Shown here: one piece after another, positions 53,257 to 62,417 of the stretch
Numbering within the stretch: the stretch's first letter is position 1
How the letters are laid out: each line of letters opens with the position of its first letter
NCBI RefSeq assembly: GCF_005116735.1
Contig: NZ_SWDB01000007.1
Span: 124,001-188,000, forward strand
Origin: Thalassotalea mangrovi
GTDB taxonomy: Bacteria > Pseudomonadota > Gammaproteobacteria > Enterobacterales > Alteromonadaceae
Direction of reading: 5' to 3'
DNA: 64,000 nucleotides
Notes under the pieces: model-generated
What the model was told of the DNA's origin: nothing
The model's database searches: none
The model's input: only the letters and a program-made list of their open reading frames with translations
Translations under genes and position numbers: made by a program

Positions 53257-53329
53257 TGCGCCCTTAATTTTTTCGAGGAGTGTCCTCAGCCCGTTAACTA
53301 AACAATTTTACGAGTATTAAAGTAATCTC

Positions 53330-53848
53330 ATGGCAGAAAAACGTAACATTTTCCTTGTAGGCCCAATGGGTGCCGGTAAAAGCACGATTGGCCGAGAATT
53401 GGCAGAAAAATTACACCTAGAGTTTTATGACTCGGATCAGGAAATTGAACGTCGTACCGGAGCGGACATTGCTTGGGTATTTGATCTAGAGGGTGAGGAA
53501 GGATTCCGTAAAAGAGAAGAGGATGTCATTGAAGATTTGTCCGAATTACAGGGCATCGTACTGGCAACCGGTGGTGGCAGCGTTATTAGTCCACAGATCC
53601 GTAATCGTTTGTCGGCACGCGGCATCGTTGTCTATCTGGAAACAACCATAGACAAACAGGTTGCCCGTACTCAACGTGACCGTCGTCGTCCTCTGTTACA
53701 GACCAAAGAAGACCCACGCGTGGTATTGGAAAACCTGGCGGTTGAGCGCAATCCTCTTTATGAAGAAATTGCCGATGTCATTGTGCAGACTGATGATCAA
53801 AGTGCCAAAGTTGTAGCCAATAAAATCATCGAGCGATTGGATTTCTAA
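53330..53848 (+). CDS. aroK: Shikimate kinase I
   Basis: Phosphorylates shikimate at O3 on the way to chorismate. Walker A is GPMGAGKST (about 11-19). The substrate residues are in [14 protein letters not shown] and RKREEDV, then ATGGGSV, and the lid Arg in DRRRPLL. Length 172 is normal. It is six bases upstream of aroB, as in E. coli. Confidence 0.97.
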   Translation: MAEKRNIFLVGPMGAGKSTIGRELAEKLHLEFYDSDQEIERRTGADIAWVFDLEGEEGFRKREEDVIEDLSELQGIVLATGGGSVISPQIRNRLSARGIVVYLETTIDKQVARTQRDRRRPLLQTKEDPRVVLENLAVERNPLYEEIADVIVQTDDQSAKVVANKIIERLDF

Positions 53849-53854
53849 GTTCTG

Positions 53855-54940
53855 ATGGCTAGCCTGACTGTTTCACTGGATGAACGCAGCTATCCTATAC
53901 ACATTGCAAGCGGGTTATTGTCTGACACTGACCTGCTAAATCGATACATACGCGGTAAGCGCGTATGTATCATCAGCAACGATATCGTTGCTCCTCTCTA
54001 TCTAAATCAACTCAAACAAAGCCTGGGCGGGTTCGAGCTTGATCAAATCATCATTGCCGATGGTGAAGCCAATAAAAACTTAAACAGTTTTGAAACCATC
54101 ATGGCACATATGTTGGCAAATGGTCATGGCCGTGATTCCACGATTGTTGCCCTTGGTGGTGGCGTTATCGGCGATTTAAGTGGCTTTGCCGCTGCCTGTT
54201 ATCAGCGTGGCATTGACTTTATTCAGGTACCGACAACGCTACTGTCTCAGGTCGACTCATCGGTGGGTGGCAAGACGGCGGTAAATCATCCGCTTGGTAA
54301 AAACATGATAGGCGCGTTTTACCAGCCCAAAGCGGTGTTTATTGATTTAGATACCTTGCTGACATTGCCAGACAGGGAATTCGCTGCCGGAATGGCAGAG
54401 GTCATCAAATATGGTGTGCTCGCCGATGGCGAATTTTTTCAGTGGCTGATAGATAATCGTAAGGCGATTGCGGATAAAGACAGAAAGACGCTGGCGACCA
54501 TGATCGAGCACTGTTGTTCGATAAAGGCGGATATCGTTGCCCGCGATGAAAAAGAATCTGGTGTACGTGCGCATCTTAACCTTGGACATACCTTTGGCCA
54601 CGCCATTGAAGCTGAGCAGGGGTATGGAAATTGGTTGCACGGTGAAGCTGTGGCTGCCGGTATGGTGATGGCAGCAGCGCTTGCCGCAAATATGCAATTA
54701 ATCACTAGCGATGATGTAGAGCGTATTCGTGAACTATTGCTCGCATTTGCATTACCGGTAACTGGGCCGTCAGGTATGTCGGTAGACGGCTATATACGGC
54801 ATATGCGTCGTGACAAGAAGAATATGGATGGTAATATTCGTTTGATCCTGCCAACTAAAATTGGTCAGTGTGAGATTTTCGATAACATTGAACATCGTCA
54901 ATTGGCGCAGGTAATTGAATCCCTGACGGCCCGTTCGTGA
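53855..54940 (+). CDS. aroB: 3-dehydroquinate synthase
   Basis: NAD- and zinc-dependent cyclisation of DAHP to 3-dehydroquinate. [17 protein letters not shown] is the nucleotide-binding signature; zinc ligands fall in the Glu of [10 protein letters not shown] and the His residues of [12 protein letters not shown] and [10 protein letters not shown]. Length 361. It ends 16 bases before dam; no damX-like gene with a SPOR domain intervenes, unlike the enteric aroKB-damX-dam order. Confidence 0.97.
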   Translation: MASLTVSLDERSYPIHIASGLLSDTDLLNRYIRGKRVCIISNDIVAPLYLNQLKQSLGGFELDQIIIADGEANKNLNSFETIMAHMLANGHGRDSTIVALGGGVIGDLSGFAAACYQRGIDFIQVPTTLLSQVDSSVGGKTAVNHPLGKNMIGAFYQPKAVFIDLDTLLTLPDREFAAGMAEVIKYGVLADGEFFQWLIDNRKAIADKDRKTLATMIEHCCSIKADIVARDEKESGVRAHLNLGHTFGHAIEAEQGYGNWLHGEAVAAGMVMAAALAANMQLITSDDVERIRELLLAFALPVTGPSGMSVDGYIRHMRRDKKNMDGNIRLILPTKIGQCEIFDNIEHRQLAQVIESLTARS

Positions 54941-54956
54941 AAAGATAATAACAACC

Positions 54957-55787
54957 ATGAAGCAGCAAAAACAGCGCGCTTTTTTAAAGTGGGCGGGCGG
55001 TAAATACTCCCTTAGCGATACCATCAGTAAAATGCTCCCAAAAGGCGGTCGTTTAATCGAACCGTTTGCCGGGGCGGCCAGTGTGTATTTAAATACACAA
55101 TATTCCCACTATCTGCTAAACGATATTAATCATGATCTCATTAATCTGTATCAGGTATTGCAGCATGACGCCGCACAGTTTATTGCAGATGCAAAAATGC
55201 TGTTCACTCCAGAACAAAACCAGGCCGAGCAATACTACCTGAATCGTCAACAATTTAATGACAGTGATGATCCTTATCTGCGCTCTTTACTATTCCTGTA
55301 TATGAACCGCCATGGTTATAACGGTCTGTGCCGATACAATAGTAAGGGTGGTTACAATGTGCCGTTCGGCAAGTACAAGCGTCCTTATTTTCCCGAGGAT
55401 GAATTAAAAGCTTTTGCACAAAAAGCGAAGGTAACCGAATTCGTTTGTGAGGGGTATCGAGATACCTTTGCCCGTGCCAAAGACGGCGATGTCATTTATT
55501 GCGATCCTCCGTATGTACCATTGAGCAAGACGGCAAGCTTTACCAGCTATGCGGGCAATGGTTTCGGGCTTGATGAACAGGCTGATCTGGCCAATGCTGC
55601 GGAAGAAGTAACCCGGGAAAAACGGGTAACCGTGCTGATTTCTAATCATGATACGATTTGGACCCGGAAAATATACGAGCACGCTGATCAGATAAAAGCA
55701 ATTAAAGTCGCGCGCACCATTTCTCAAAAAGGTGCAACTCGCAATAAAGTCGGTGAGCTGTTGGCCTTGTATAAGCCAAAGGTATGA
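54957..55787 (+). CDS. dam: DNA adenine methyltransferase Dam
   Basis: Class D12 N6-adenine methyltransferase that methylates GATC for mismatch-repair strand choice and replication timing. The AdoMet motif is FLKWAGGKYSL at the N-terminus with EPFAGAASVYLN; the catalytic DPPY is in VIYCDPPYVPLS (about 183). YNSKGGYNVPFGKYK is also conserved with E. coli Dam. Length 276. The chromosomal position after aroB and the E. coli-type MutL in this window support a housekeeping Dam, not a restriction enzyme partner. Confidence 0.96.
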   Translation: MKQQKQRAFLKWAGGKYSLSDTISKMLPKGGRLIEPFAGAASVYLNTQYSHYLLNDINHDLINLYQVLQHDAAQFIADAKMLFTPEQNQAEQYYLNRQQFNDSDDPYLRSLLFLYMNRHGYNGLCRYNSKGGYNVPFGKYKRPYFPEDELKAFAQKAKVTEFVCEGYRDTFARAKDGDVIYCDPPYVPLSKTASFTSYAGNGFGLDEQADLANAAEEVTREKRVTVLISNHDTIWTRKIYEHADQIKAIKVARTISQKGATRNKVGELLALYKPKV

Positions 55788-55818
55788 ACCGAGTAGCGAT
55801 AAATGCTATTAGGTGCCT

Positions 55819-56025
55819 TTAACCAGGTAACACCAGCCAGACGATTCCTACCAGGGACAACACAAATATAGCGACGGCGATAATTCCTATCACGATGAAT
55901 CGCAGGGCATTACCCTGTTGAAAATCCTGAACCCGGTTTTTATCGCTTTGCACGCCAAACATGGCGGCAACAACGCTTTTAAAAGTCAGCCATAAGCCAG
56001 ATTTTTGTTGTGTTGAAATCGACAA
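55819..56025 (-). CDS. DUF2970 small membrane protein
   Basis: A short protein with LWLTFKSVVAAMFGVQS followed by the NRVQDFQQGN segment and one C-terminal TM helix, the pattern of the DUF2970 family of unknown function. The frame opens as far as 56127, but that would overlap the LysR gene by 20 bases. I prefer the TTG at 56025, with GGGGGA seven bases upstream, giving 68 residues, a usual size for the family. It may follow the LysR gene on one transcript. Confidence 0.7.
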   Translation of the reverse strand: MSISTQQKSGLWLTFKSVVAAMFGVQSDKNRVQDFQQGNALRFIVIGIIAVAIFVLSLVGIVWLVLPG

Positions 56026-56107
56026 AATCTTATCCCCCGTGACCAATACGAGCAAGTTTATTAAACATTTGGTGTAAGTACCTACATAACGTGTGCTTAC
56101 TATCTTA

Positions 56108-57025
56108 TTAGGTGTTCGCCAATGCATTAAGGTAGGCCTCCAAGATTAAATTGCTGCGCGATCCCTTACGGGTCACCGCACAGTAGCTGGTTGTAAAATT
56201 TCGGTTATGTTCATCAACTGCCCGCATTTTATCTTCTTTTACCCAACGATCGGCAAAATGGGTTGGTATAAAGCCAATAAACCGGCCGGTTAAAATTAAA
56301 AAGGCAATGCCTTCCCGGTCCGTCGATGTCGCGCTGGCTTTCAGCATTGATTGTTGCTGTTTAATTTCCAGGGATTGTGGGTAGGTTGGTACCACCGCAT
56401 CATAACTGGCCAGCGCCTGATCACTGATATTGTTAAGCTCTTTATCAAATAGCGGATGTGTATCTGAGCAGTACAGCAAGGAGCGTTCCTGATAGAGCTT
56501 AATATAGTTAAGGCCGGCAATATTTCTCAGGTGTGGCACGATGCCAATATGCAAATGCCCATCGAGTATGCCTGATTCAATATCTCCGGGTGGGATCATC
56601 GAAATATTAATGGTCACCCTCGGGGCCTGCTGCTTTAATCGACGCAAGGCTTCGGTTACCCGCATCTGCGGTATGGTCACCATATTATCGGTAATACCGA
56701 TATTTAGCTCGCCAACCAGCTCAGTATTTATCGCATTAACCTGGGTGCGAAAGGTTTCTAGGCTGGTCAGCAATTGCAACGTTGATTGATACACCTGCTG
56801 ACCCTGCTCAGTAACAGAGAATCCGGCCCGGCCGCGATTACAAAGACGCATCGACAATAATGACTCGAGCTCAGTGATCGCCTGGGAAATGGCAGGCTTG
56901 GATATATTTAAATCCACTTCCGCATTGGCAAACCCTCCGTTTTCGATCACCGACTTAAATATTCGTAGTAGACGTATATGGCTATCGCCTAATTGCCGGG
57001 GTAGTAAGGTGCTGTTCTGACTCAT
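56108..57025 (-). CDS. LysR-family regulator (BauR-like)
   Basis: The N-terminal winged helix-turn-helix (about 15-75) has the LysR pattern: FKSVIENGGFANAEVDLNIS in part, then KPAISQAITELESLL. The C-terminal effector domain (about 100-300) is of the type 2 periplasmic-binding fold, with GELNIGITDNM at its start. Length 305. It is divergent from an omega-amino acid aminotransferase operon, like bauR beside bauABC in Pseudomonas, so control of that operon by a metabolite such as beta-alanine is likely but inferred. Confidence 0.9.
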   Translation of the reverse strand: MSQNSTLLPRQLGDSHIRLLRIFKSVIENGGFANAEVDLNISKPAISQAITELESLLSMRLCNRGRAGFSVTEQGQQVYQSTLQLLTSLETFRTQVNAINTELVGELNIGITDNMVTIPQMRVTEALRRLKQQAPRVTINISMIPPGDIESGILDGHLHIGIVPHLRNIAGLNYIKLYQERSLLYCSDTHPLFDKELNNISDQALASYDAVVPTYPQSLEIKQQQSMLKASATSTDREGIAFLILTGRFIGFIPTHFADRWVKEDKMRAVDEHNRNFTTSYCAVTRKGSRSNLILEAYLNALANT

Positions 57026-57201
57026 AAAGATTACTTAACTTAATACTTAACTTAACTTTAATAAATATGGATTTAATAATCTATGTTTTGGTCAATAATA
57101 CCTCTCAGTAACAGACCAACTCTGGCAGGTGTTCGCACTTTGGTGCGAAATAGGTTAACGAATGGTGACTGGCATTTGCAGTGTTTAAAGGGATTAGTGA
57201 C
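57026..57201. promoter_or_regulatory. Divergent control region with a perfect palindrome
   Basis: A perfect inverted repeat TTCGCAC-TTTG-GTGCGAA lies at 57132-57149, well placed as an operator for the LysR regulator or for the aminotransferase promoter. On the LysR side the repeats of ACTTAACTTA at 57034-57056 form a direct-repeat run next to the regulator start. No clear -35/-10 pair was found for either gene. Confidence 0.5.
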
Positions 57202-58539
57202 ATGACAACAGATCGACTAACGTGTGGGCTCAGCCAGCAACAGCTTGATGCTCATTGGATGCCATTTACCGGCAACCGTCAGTTTAAAAAAGACCCCAGG
57301 CTGATAACCGCAGCCCAAGGGCGTTATTACACCGATGCCAGTGGCAGGAAAATATTTGATGGTTTATCCGGCTTGTGGACTTGTGGTGCCGGACATGGTC
57401 GTGCAGAAATTGCCGATGCAATCGCCAGTCAGGCTCGAACACTGGATTATTCCCCGGCTTTTCAGTTTGGCCAACCTAAATCGTTCGAACTGGCACATCG
57501 CATCAGTGAGTGGATGCCACAAGACCTGAACCGGGTATTTTTTACTGGATCTGGTTCTGAGTCGGTGGAAACGGCACTAAAAATTGCTCGTGGCTACTGG
57601 CGCAAGCAGGGCCAGGCCAGCAAGACTCGCTTTATTGGCCGCGCCAAAGGCTATCACGGCGTTAACTGGGGTGGCATTAGTGTCGGCGGCATTGGCCCAA
57701 ATCGAGCCTTGTATGGCCAGGGCATTGATGCCATTCATTTGCCTCATACCATGTTGCCAGAAAATACCTTTACCCAGGGAATGCCGCAAACCGGTGCCCA
57801 TCTTGCCGATGAATTAGAACAGCTTATTGCCATTCATGATGCCAGTAATATAGCTGCCGTTATTGTCGAACCCATGGCAGGTTCCGCCGGAGTTATTCCA
57901 CCGCCACAAGGCTATCTGAAAAAGCTCAGGGAGATCTGTGATCGTCATAATATCCTGTTGATCTTTGATGAAGTGATTACCGCCTTTGGTCGCGTTGGCA
58001 GTAGAACCGGCGCCGAAGAGTTTGATGTAACACCGGATTTAATGACCATTGCTAAACAAATCACCAATGGTGTGGTGCCCATGGGGGCGGTGATCGCCAG
58101 GCAGGGAATTTACGACACCTTTATGGAAACGGGTGGGCCTGACTACATGCTGGAATTGCCACATGGTTATACCTATTCCGCCCATCCGGTTGCCTGCGCA
58201 GCAGCATTAGCGACCCTCGACATTCTTGAAAGTGAACAATTGATTGAACGTTCAGCGGCGCTGGCACCAGAATTTGCGCAAAAACTGCACTCCCTAAACG
58301 GATTACAACATGTCACCGATATTCGTAATTACGGTTTAGCCGGGGGATTAACCATTGCGCCGAAGCAGGGGCAACCCGCGTTACGGCCATATGAAATAGC
58401 GATGAACTGTTGGCAGAAAGGTTTTTATGTTCGCTACGGTGGTGACACCATCCAATTAGGCCTGCCATTTACCACTGAGTCCGAGGAAATTGATTTGCTG
58501 GTGAACGCCTTGGGTGATGCCCTGAACGAAACCGAATAA
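57202..58539 (+). CDS. Omega-amino acid:pyruvate aminotransferase (BauA-like)
   Basis: Class III PLP aminotransferase. Conserved features are HWMPFTGNRQFKKDPR, GSGSESVETALKIAR, KGYHGVNWGGISVGGI, the Asp in IFDEVITAFGRVG, and the PLP Lys in MTIAKQITNGVVPMGAV (about 280). The sequence resembles beta-alanine:pyruvate aminotransferases, which turn beta-alanine into malonate semialdehyde. I use ATG 57202 with AAGGGA eight bases upstream; a GTG at 57181 is in frame. Length 445. It heads a five-gene operon; substrate is inferred from the semialdehyde dehydrogenase next to it. Confidence 0.9.
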   Translation: MTTDRLTCGLSQQQLDAHWMPFTGNRQFKKDPRLITAAQGRYYTDASGRKIFDGLSGLWTCGAGHGRAEIADAIASQARTLDYSPAFQFGQPKSFELAHRISEWMPQDLNRVFFTGSGSESVETALKIARGYWRKQGQASKTRFIGRAKGYHGVNWGGISVGGIGPNRALYGQGIDAIHLPHTMLPENTFTQGMPQTGAHLADELEQLIAIHDASNIAAVIVEPMAGSAGVIPPPQGYLKKLREICDRHNILLIFDEVITAFGRVGSRTGAEEFDVTPDLMTIAKQITNGVVPMGAVIARQGIYDTFMETGGPDYMLELPHGYTYSAHPVACAAALATLDILESEQLIERSAALAPEFAQKLHSLNGLQHVTDIRNYGLAGGLTIAPKQGQPALRPYEIAMNCWQKGFYVRYGGDTIQLGLPFTTESEEIDLLVNALGDALNETE

Positions 58540-58571
58540 ACCCAAATAAATTTGTAGTAAGTGAGAAAATT

Positions 58572-60062
58572 ATGTCGATTATTGGCCATTTTATTAACGG
58601 CGAAGATATTCAACTCGATGAACCTAAGCAGTCGGTCTTTAATCCGGCGACCGGTGATTCTGACAAGTCGGTATTACTGGCGACTCAATCAACCGTAGAA
58701 GAAGCAATCGCCAGTGCCGAGGCGGCCTTTCCTGAGTGGCGCAATACACCGCCGATTAAGCGCGCCCGTATCATGTTCCGTTTTAAAGAATTACTTGAGC
58801 AACATGCGGATGAGATTTGTCACCTGATTGGTGAAGAGCATGGCAAAATCAGCCACGATGCGGCGGGAGAGTTGCAGCGTGGCATCGAAAATGTCGAATT
58901 TGCCTGTGCAGCTCCACATTTATTGAAAGGTGAACACAGTCGCAATGTTGGTCCCGGTATTGATTCCTGGAGTGAATTTCAGCCTCTGGGTGTCGTTGCC
59001 GGGATCACCCCATTTAACTTTCCGGCGATGGTGCCGATGTGGATGTTCCCACTTGCTATCGTCTGCGGTAATACCTTTGTTCTAAAACCTTCGGAACGGG
59101 ATCCCAGCTCGACCATGTTTATTGCCAAACTGCTTCATCAAGCGGGCTTACCACCGGGTGTTTTAAACGTGGTTAATGGTGACAAAGTGGCGGTAGATAC
59201 CCTGTTAACCGATCAGCGTGTAAAAGCCGTTAGCTTTGTTGGCTCTACGCCTATTGCGGAATATATCTACACCACCGCCAGTGCCAACGGTAAACGCTGC
59301 CAGGCATTGGGCGGTGCCAAAAACCACGCGATAATTATGCCGGATGCGGATATGGACAATGCTGTCAATCAGTTACTGGGCGCTGCATTTGGTTCTTCCG
59401 GTGAACGTTGTATGGCTTTATCGGTCGCCGTTGCTGTTGGTGATAAAGCCGGTGATGAGTTGGTCGCAAAAATGAAAACGGCGATGGAAGGGTTAAAAGT
59501 TGGCGCTTTTTCTGATGCCAGTAATGACTTCGGTCCGGTAATTACCTGTCAACATCGTGACAAAGTGAATGATTTAATCACCAGTGCTGAACAGCAGGGG
59601 GCAACCGTTGTCGTCGACGGACGTAATCCACAGGTGCCAGGGCATCCAGATGGTTACTTTGTCGGTGCGACCTTAATTGATGGCATAACGCCTCAGATGG
59701 ACAGTTATAAAGTAGAAATTTTCGGTCCGGTTTTGCAGGTGGTGCGTGTCAAAACCATGCAGGAAGCGATGCAGCTAATTGACGATCATGAATACGGTAA
59801 TGGTACCTGTATCTTTACCCGTGATGGTGAAGCGGCGCGTTATTTCTCCGATCATATTCAGGTCGGTATGGTAGGCATCAATGTCCCCCTGCCGGTTCCC
59901 GTGGCGTATCATAGTTTTGGTGGTTGGAAGCGATCCTTATTTGGTGATTTGCATGCTTATGGTCCGGATGGAATTCGTTTTTATACCAAGCGTAAAACGA
60001 TAACCCAACGCTGGCCATCCAGTGGTGTCCGTGAAGGCGTAAGCTTTTCCTTCCCAAGTTAA
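58572..60062 (+). CDS. mmsA: CoA-acylating (methyl)malonate semialdehyde dehydrogenase
   Basis: Aldehyde dehydrogenase that forms acetyl-CoA from malonate semialdehyde or propionyl-CoA from methylmalonate semialdehyde, releasing CO2. PFNFPAMVPMWMFP, the catalytic Cys in FGSSGERCMALS (about 285) and GGWKRSLFGD near the end are typical of the MmsA/IolA/BauC group. Length 496. It follows the aminotransferase by 32 bases. In beta-alanine breakdown it would use the aminotransferase product directly. The symbol names the family; BauC would be an equal choice. Confidence 0.92.
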   Translation: MSIIGHFINGEDIQLDEPKQSVFNPATGDSDKSVLLATQSTVEEAIASAEAAFPEWRNTPPIKRARIMFRFKELLEQHADEICHLIGEEHGKISHDAAGELQRGIENVEFACAAPHLLKGEHSRNVGPGIDSWSEFQPLGVVAGITPFNFPAMVPMWMFPLAIVCGNTFVLKPSERDPSSTMFIAKLLHQAGLPPGVLNVVNGDKVAVDTLLTDQRVKAVSFVGSTPIAEYIYTTASANGKRCQALGGAKNHAIIMPDADMDNAVNQLLGAAFGSSGERCMALSVAVAVGDKAGDELVAKMKTAMEGLKVGAFSDASNDFGPVITCQHRDKVNDLITSAEQQGATVVVDGRNPQVPGHPDGYFVGATLIDGITPQMDSYKVEIFGPVLQVVRVKTMQEAMQLIDDHEYGNGTCIFTRDGEAARYFSDHIQVGMVGINVPLPVPVAYHSFGGWKRSLFGDLHAYGPDGIRFYTKRKTITQRWPSSGVREGVSFSFPS

Positions 60063-60069
60063 TCGTGAT

Positions 60070-60086
60070 GGCGGGTTATACCCGCC
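60070..60086 (+). terminator. Intercistronic hairpin after mmsA
   Basis: GGCGGGT-TAT-ACCCGCC is a perfect 7-bp stem eight bases after the mmsA stop. The following bases are TGATAACC, not a T run, so it is more likely an mRNA stability element or partial attenuator between operon parts than a full terminator. Confidence 0.5.
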
Positions 60087-60113
60087 TGATAACCTAAATT
60101 GATAGCAGTCACT

Positions 60114-60797
60114 ATGTCACAATCAATGCAAATTTATTCGACCCAAGTTAGTCAGCTAGCGGCAAACCCGGATCCGTTAAGCGCGGATATGTTTGACTCG
60201 GCGCTTCCAGTGCAGCACACCCGGGAGTTCTACAGTGATGAAAACCGGGGTATTTACGTCGGGCTCTGGGATACCACATCGATGCGCGAGCAGGCTGGGC
60301 CGTACGAGATGGAAGAGTTTATGGTGGTGCTGGAGGGAAGGGCGGATATTGCCCTGGCAAGTGGCGAGATGTCCCATGTTGTCAGCGATCAGGGTTTCGT
60401 GATCCCTCGTGGCCTTGATTGTCAGTGGCAACAGCATGGTTATCTGAAAAAGTTGTTTGTGATTGTCGACAACGAACGACTGTGTCCTGCTAATCAGGAT
60501 GTTTGTGACATTAGCGTATTTTCACCGCAGCAAAAGCATCGCCCCTATTACAACCAGGCTAAAAGCTTTGCCGTATATCCCTTCTCGGCACAACAGGATG
60601 TTGAAATCACAGCACTGAGCTCTGGTTTTGCGGTTGTGTTTTGTCAGCAGGGGCAATGTCAGTACGATGACATATCCGAGGCAACTCATCGGCTCAAAGC
60701 ATCAGAGGTTATGGTGATTGAGGACTTCAAAATAGCTAAGTTTTCATGTGAACCGGGCTCTTGTGGCTATCTTGTAGTGATCAGCGACAGCATTTAG
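60114..60797 (+). CDS. Cupin-domain protein (bicupin, BauB-like position)
   Basis: A protein of 227 residues with an N-terminal RmlC-like cupin of the DUF861 type: WDTTSMREQAGPYEMEEFMVVLEG followed in part by the GFVIPRGLDCQWQ half. A second, weaker cupin-like repeat (about 150-225) lacks metal ligands that I can point to. Enzymatic role unknown. It lies inside the amino-acid catabolic operon, in the same sort of place as bauB of Pseudomonas, so a sensing or isomerase role toward a pathway intermediate is a guess. ATG 60114 is my start; a TTG at 60099 is in frame. Confidence 0.75.
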   Translation: MSQSMQIYSTQVSQLAANPDPLSADMFDSALPVQHTREFYSDENRGIYVGLWDTTSMREQAGPYEMEEFMVVLEGRADIALASGEMSHVVSDQGFVIPRGLDCQWQQHGYLKKLFVIVDNERLCPANQDVCDISVFSPQQKHRPYYNQAKSFAVYPFSAQQDVEITALSSGFAVVFCQQGQCQYDDISEATHRLKASEVMVIEDFKIAKFSCEPGSCGYLVVISDSI

Positions 60798-60820
60798 GAT
60801 ATTGACCGCTGAGGCATTTA

Positions 60821-60910
60821 ATGAACATAATAGGTCAGGTGTTCAATAAATTTAACAATAAAAAAGATTCTCTAGTTCAGGGAATTAAGCAGGCAAATTA
60901 TGACATTTAA
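60821..60910 (+). CDS. Possible 29-codon leader ORF before the ALDH gene
   Basis: ATG 60821 has GAGG six bases upstream and opens 29 codons ending in TAA at 60908-60910, 11 bases inside the aldehyde dehydrogenase gene. The peptide is rich in Asn, Lys and Ile and has no known motif. It may couple translation across the 102-base gap between the cupin and dehydrogenase genes, or be chance. Confidence 0.2.
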   Translation: MNIIGQVFNKFNNKKDSLVQGIKQANYDI

Positions 60911-62375
60911 TCACTTTATCGATGGCCAATGGCAACCCGCTGACAGCCAGCAGTCGTTTGTTACCATTAATCCTGCGACTGAGCAGCCAATTCAATCGGT
61001 GGCAGCGGGAAACTCGGTTGACATAGATAAAGCGGTGAAGGCTGCACGTAAGGCGTTCGACCATGGCCCGTGGCCAAGATTGTCAGGGAAACAACGTGGT
61101 GCTTATTTGCGAAAGATTGCCGATTTGATTAACCAGCGTTTGGATGAGCTGGCCCGGTTAGAAGTTACCGATAATGGCAAACCTTTTCCTGAAGCCAAGT
61201 GGGATATCGAAGATACCGCCGGCTGTTTTGAATTTTACGCGGCGTTGGCCGAGCAAATGGATGAACAGGATAGTGAAACTATCGATCTTGGCGAGCCTGC
61301 CTTTACCAGCAAAGCGATTAAAGAGCCTGTCGGTGTCGCTGGTGCCATCATCCCTTGGAATTTCCCTATGCTTATGGCCGCCTGGAAAGTTGCGCCGGCT
61401 CTTGCTGCGGGCTGTACTATGGTTCTCAAACCCTCCGAGGTAACCCCGTTAACAGCCATCGCGCTGGCCGAGATTGTTGAACAGGCCGAGTTACCTGCCG
61501 GGGTACTGAATATTGTTACCGGTACCGGACCAGAAGCCGGTCAACCGCTGGCCGAACACCCGGATGTCGATAAAATGGCATTTACCGGCTCCGTACCTAC
61601 CGGAAGCCGCATTATGTCGATGGCCGCCAATCAGGTGAAAAACATTAGTCTTGAACTTGGTGGCAAATCACCATTAATTATTTTTGCCGATACGGATATT
61701 GAGCAGGCGGTAGAATGGATCATGTTTGGCATTTTCTGGAACCAGGGGCAGGTCTGCTCTGCGACCTCGCGCGTATTGGTTGAAGAATCGCTTTATCCGC
61801 AATTACTAGAAAGATTGACCGAAGAAGCGAAAAAAATCACCATCGGTGAGGGAAATGAGTCAGGAGTCTTGCTTGGACCTTTGGTCAACGAGGCGCAATA
61901 TCAAAAGGTGATGGCGGCAATAGAGCGAGGACAAGGTGAAGGAGCCAAACTTGTCTGTGGTGGAGGTCGCCCAGAGCACCTGCATCAGGGGTATTATGTT
62001 GAACCGACGATATTTACCGAGGTCCCGGAAGATTCCTGGATTTGGCAGGAAGAGATCTTTGGTCCGGTGGTTTGTGTAAAATCCTTTACCAGTGAAGAAC
62101 AGGCGGTACAACTGGCTAATGACAGTCGATTCGGTCTAGCCGGCGCTGTCATGTCCAACGATTTACAACGCTGTGACCGAGTTGCATGTGCCCTGCGAGC
62201 GGGGATTATTTGGATCAATTGTTCGCAGCCTACCTTTGTCCAGGCCCCATGGGGAGGTTACAAGCAATCTGGCATTGGCCGTGAACTTGGCCATTGGGGA
62301 TTGAACAATTACCTGGAAACGAAACAGATAACATCGTATGACCCACAGCAACGCTGGGGTTGGTACATTAAATAG
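60900..62375 (+). CDS. Aminoaldehyde dehydrogenase, ALDH10-like
   Basis: NAD-dependent aldehyde dehydrogenase of 491 residues. GAIIPWNFPMLMAAWK, LELGGKSP with the catalytic Glu, and the nucleophile Cys in NQGQVCSATSR (about 287) are intact. The stretch NCSQPTFVQAPWGGYKQSG, then GRELGHWGLNNYLE, and the WGWYIK end match the plant betaine/aminoaldehyde dehydrogenase family (ALDH10) more closely than bacterial BetB. Enzymes of that family oxidise 3-aminopropanal and 4-aminobutanal. Here 3-aminopropanal would give beta-alanine, the substrate expected for the aminotransferase at 57202. Confidence 0.9.
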   Translation: MTFNHFIDGQWQPADSQQSFVTINPATEQPIQSVAAGNSVDIDKAVKAARKAFDHGPWPRLSGKQRGAYLRKIADLINQRLDELARLEVTDNGKPFPEAKWDIEDTAGCFEFYAALAEQMDEQDSETIDLGEPAFTSKAIKEPVGVAGAIIPWNFPMLMAAWKVAPALAAGCTMVLKPSEVTPLTAIALAEIVEQAELPAGVLNIVTGTGPEAGQPLAEHPDVDKMAFTGSVPTGSRIMSMAANQVKNISLELGGKSPLIIFADTDIEQAVEWIMFGIFWNQGQVCSATSRVLVEESLYPQLLERLTEEAKKITIGEGNESGVLLGPLVNEAQYQKVMAAIERGQGEGAKLVCGGGRPEHLHQGYYVEPTIFTEVPEDSWIWQEEIFGPVVCVKSFTSEEQAVQLANDSRFGLAGAVMSNDLQRCDRVACALRAGIIWINCSQPTFVQAPWGGYKQSGIGRELGHWGLNNYLETKQITSYDPQQRWGWYIK

Positions 62376-62417
62376 TCAATATATAGATCAATAAACAGGC
62401 TACAAACGAGAGGATTT

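Noticed and set aside
56026-56127. 102-residue version of the DUF2970 protein
   Set aside because: It overlaps the LysR gene and adds sequence unlike the family; the TTG at 56025 has a better ribosome site.
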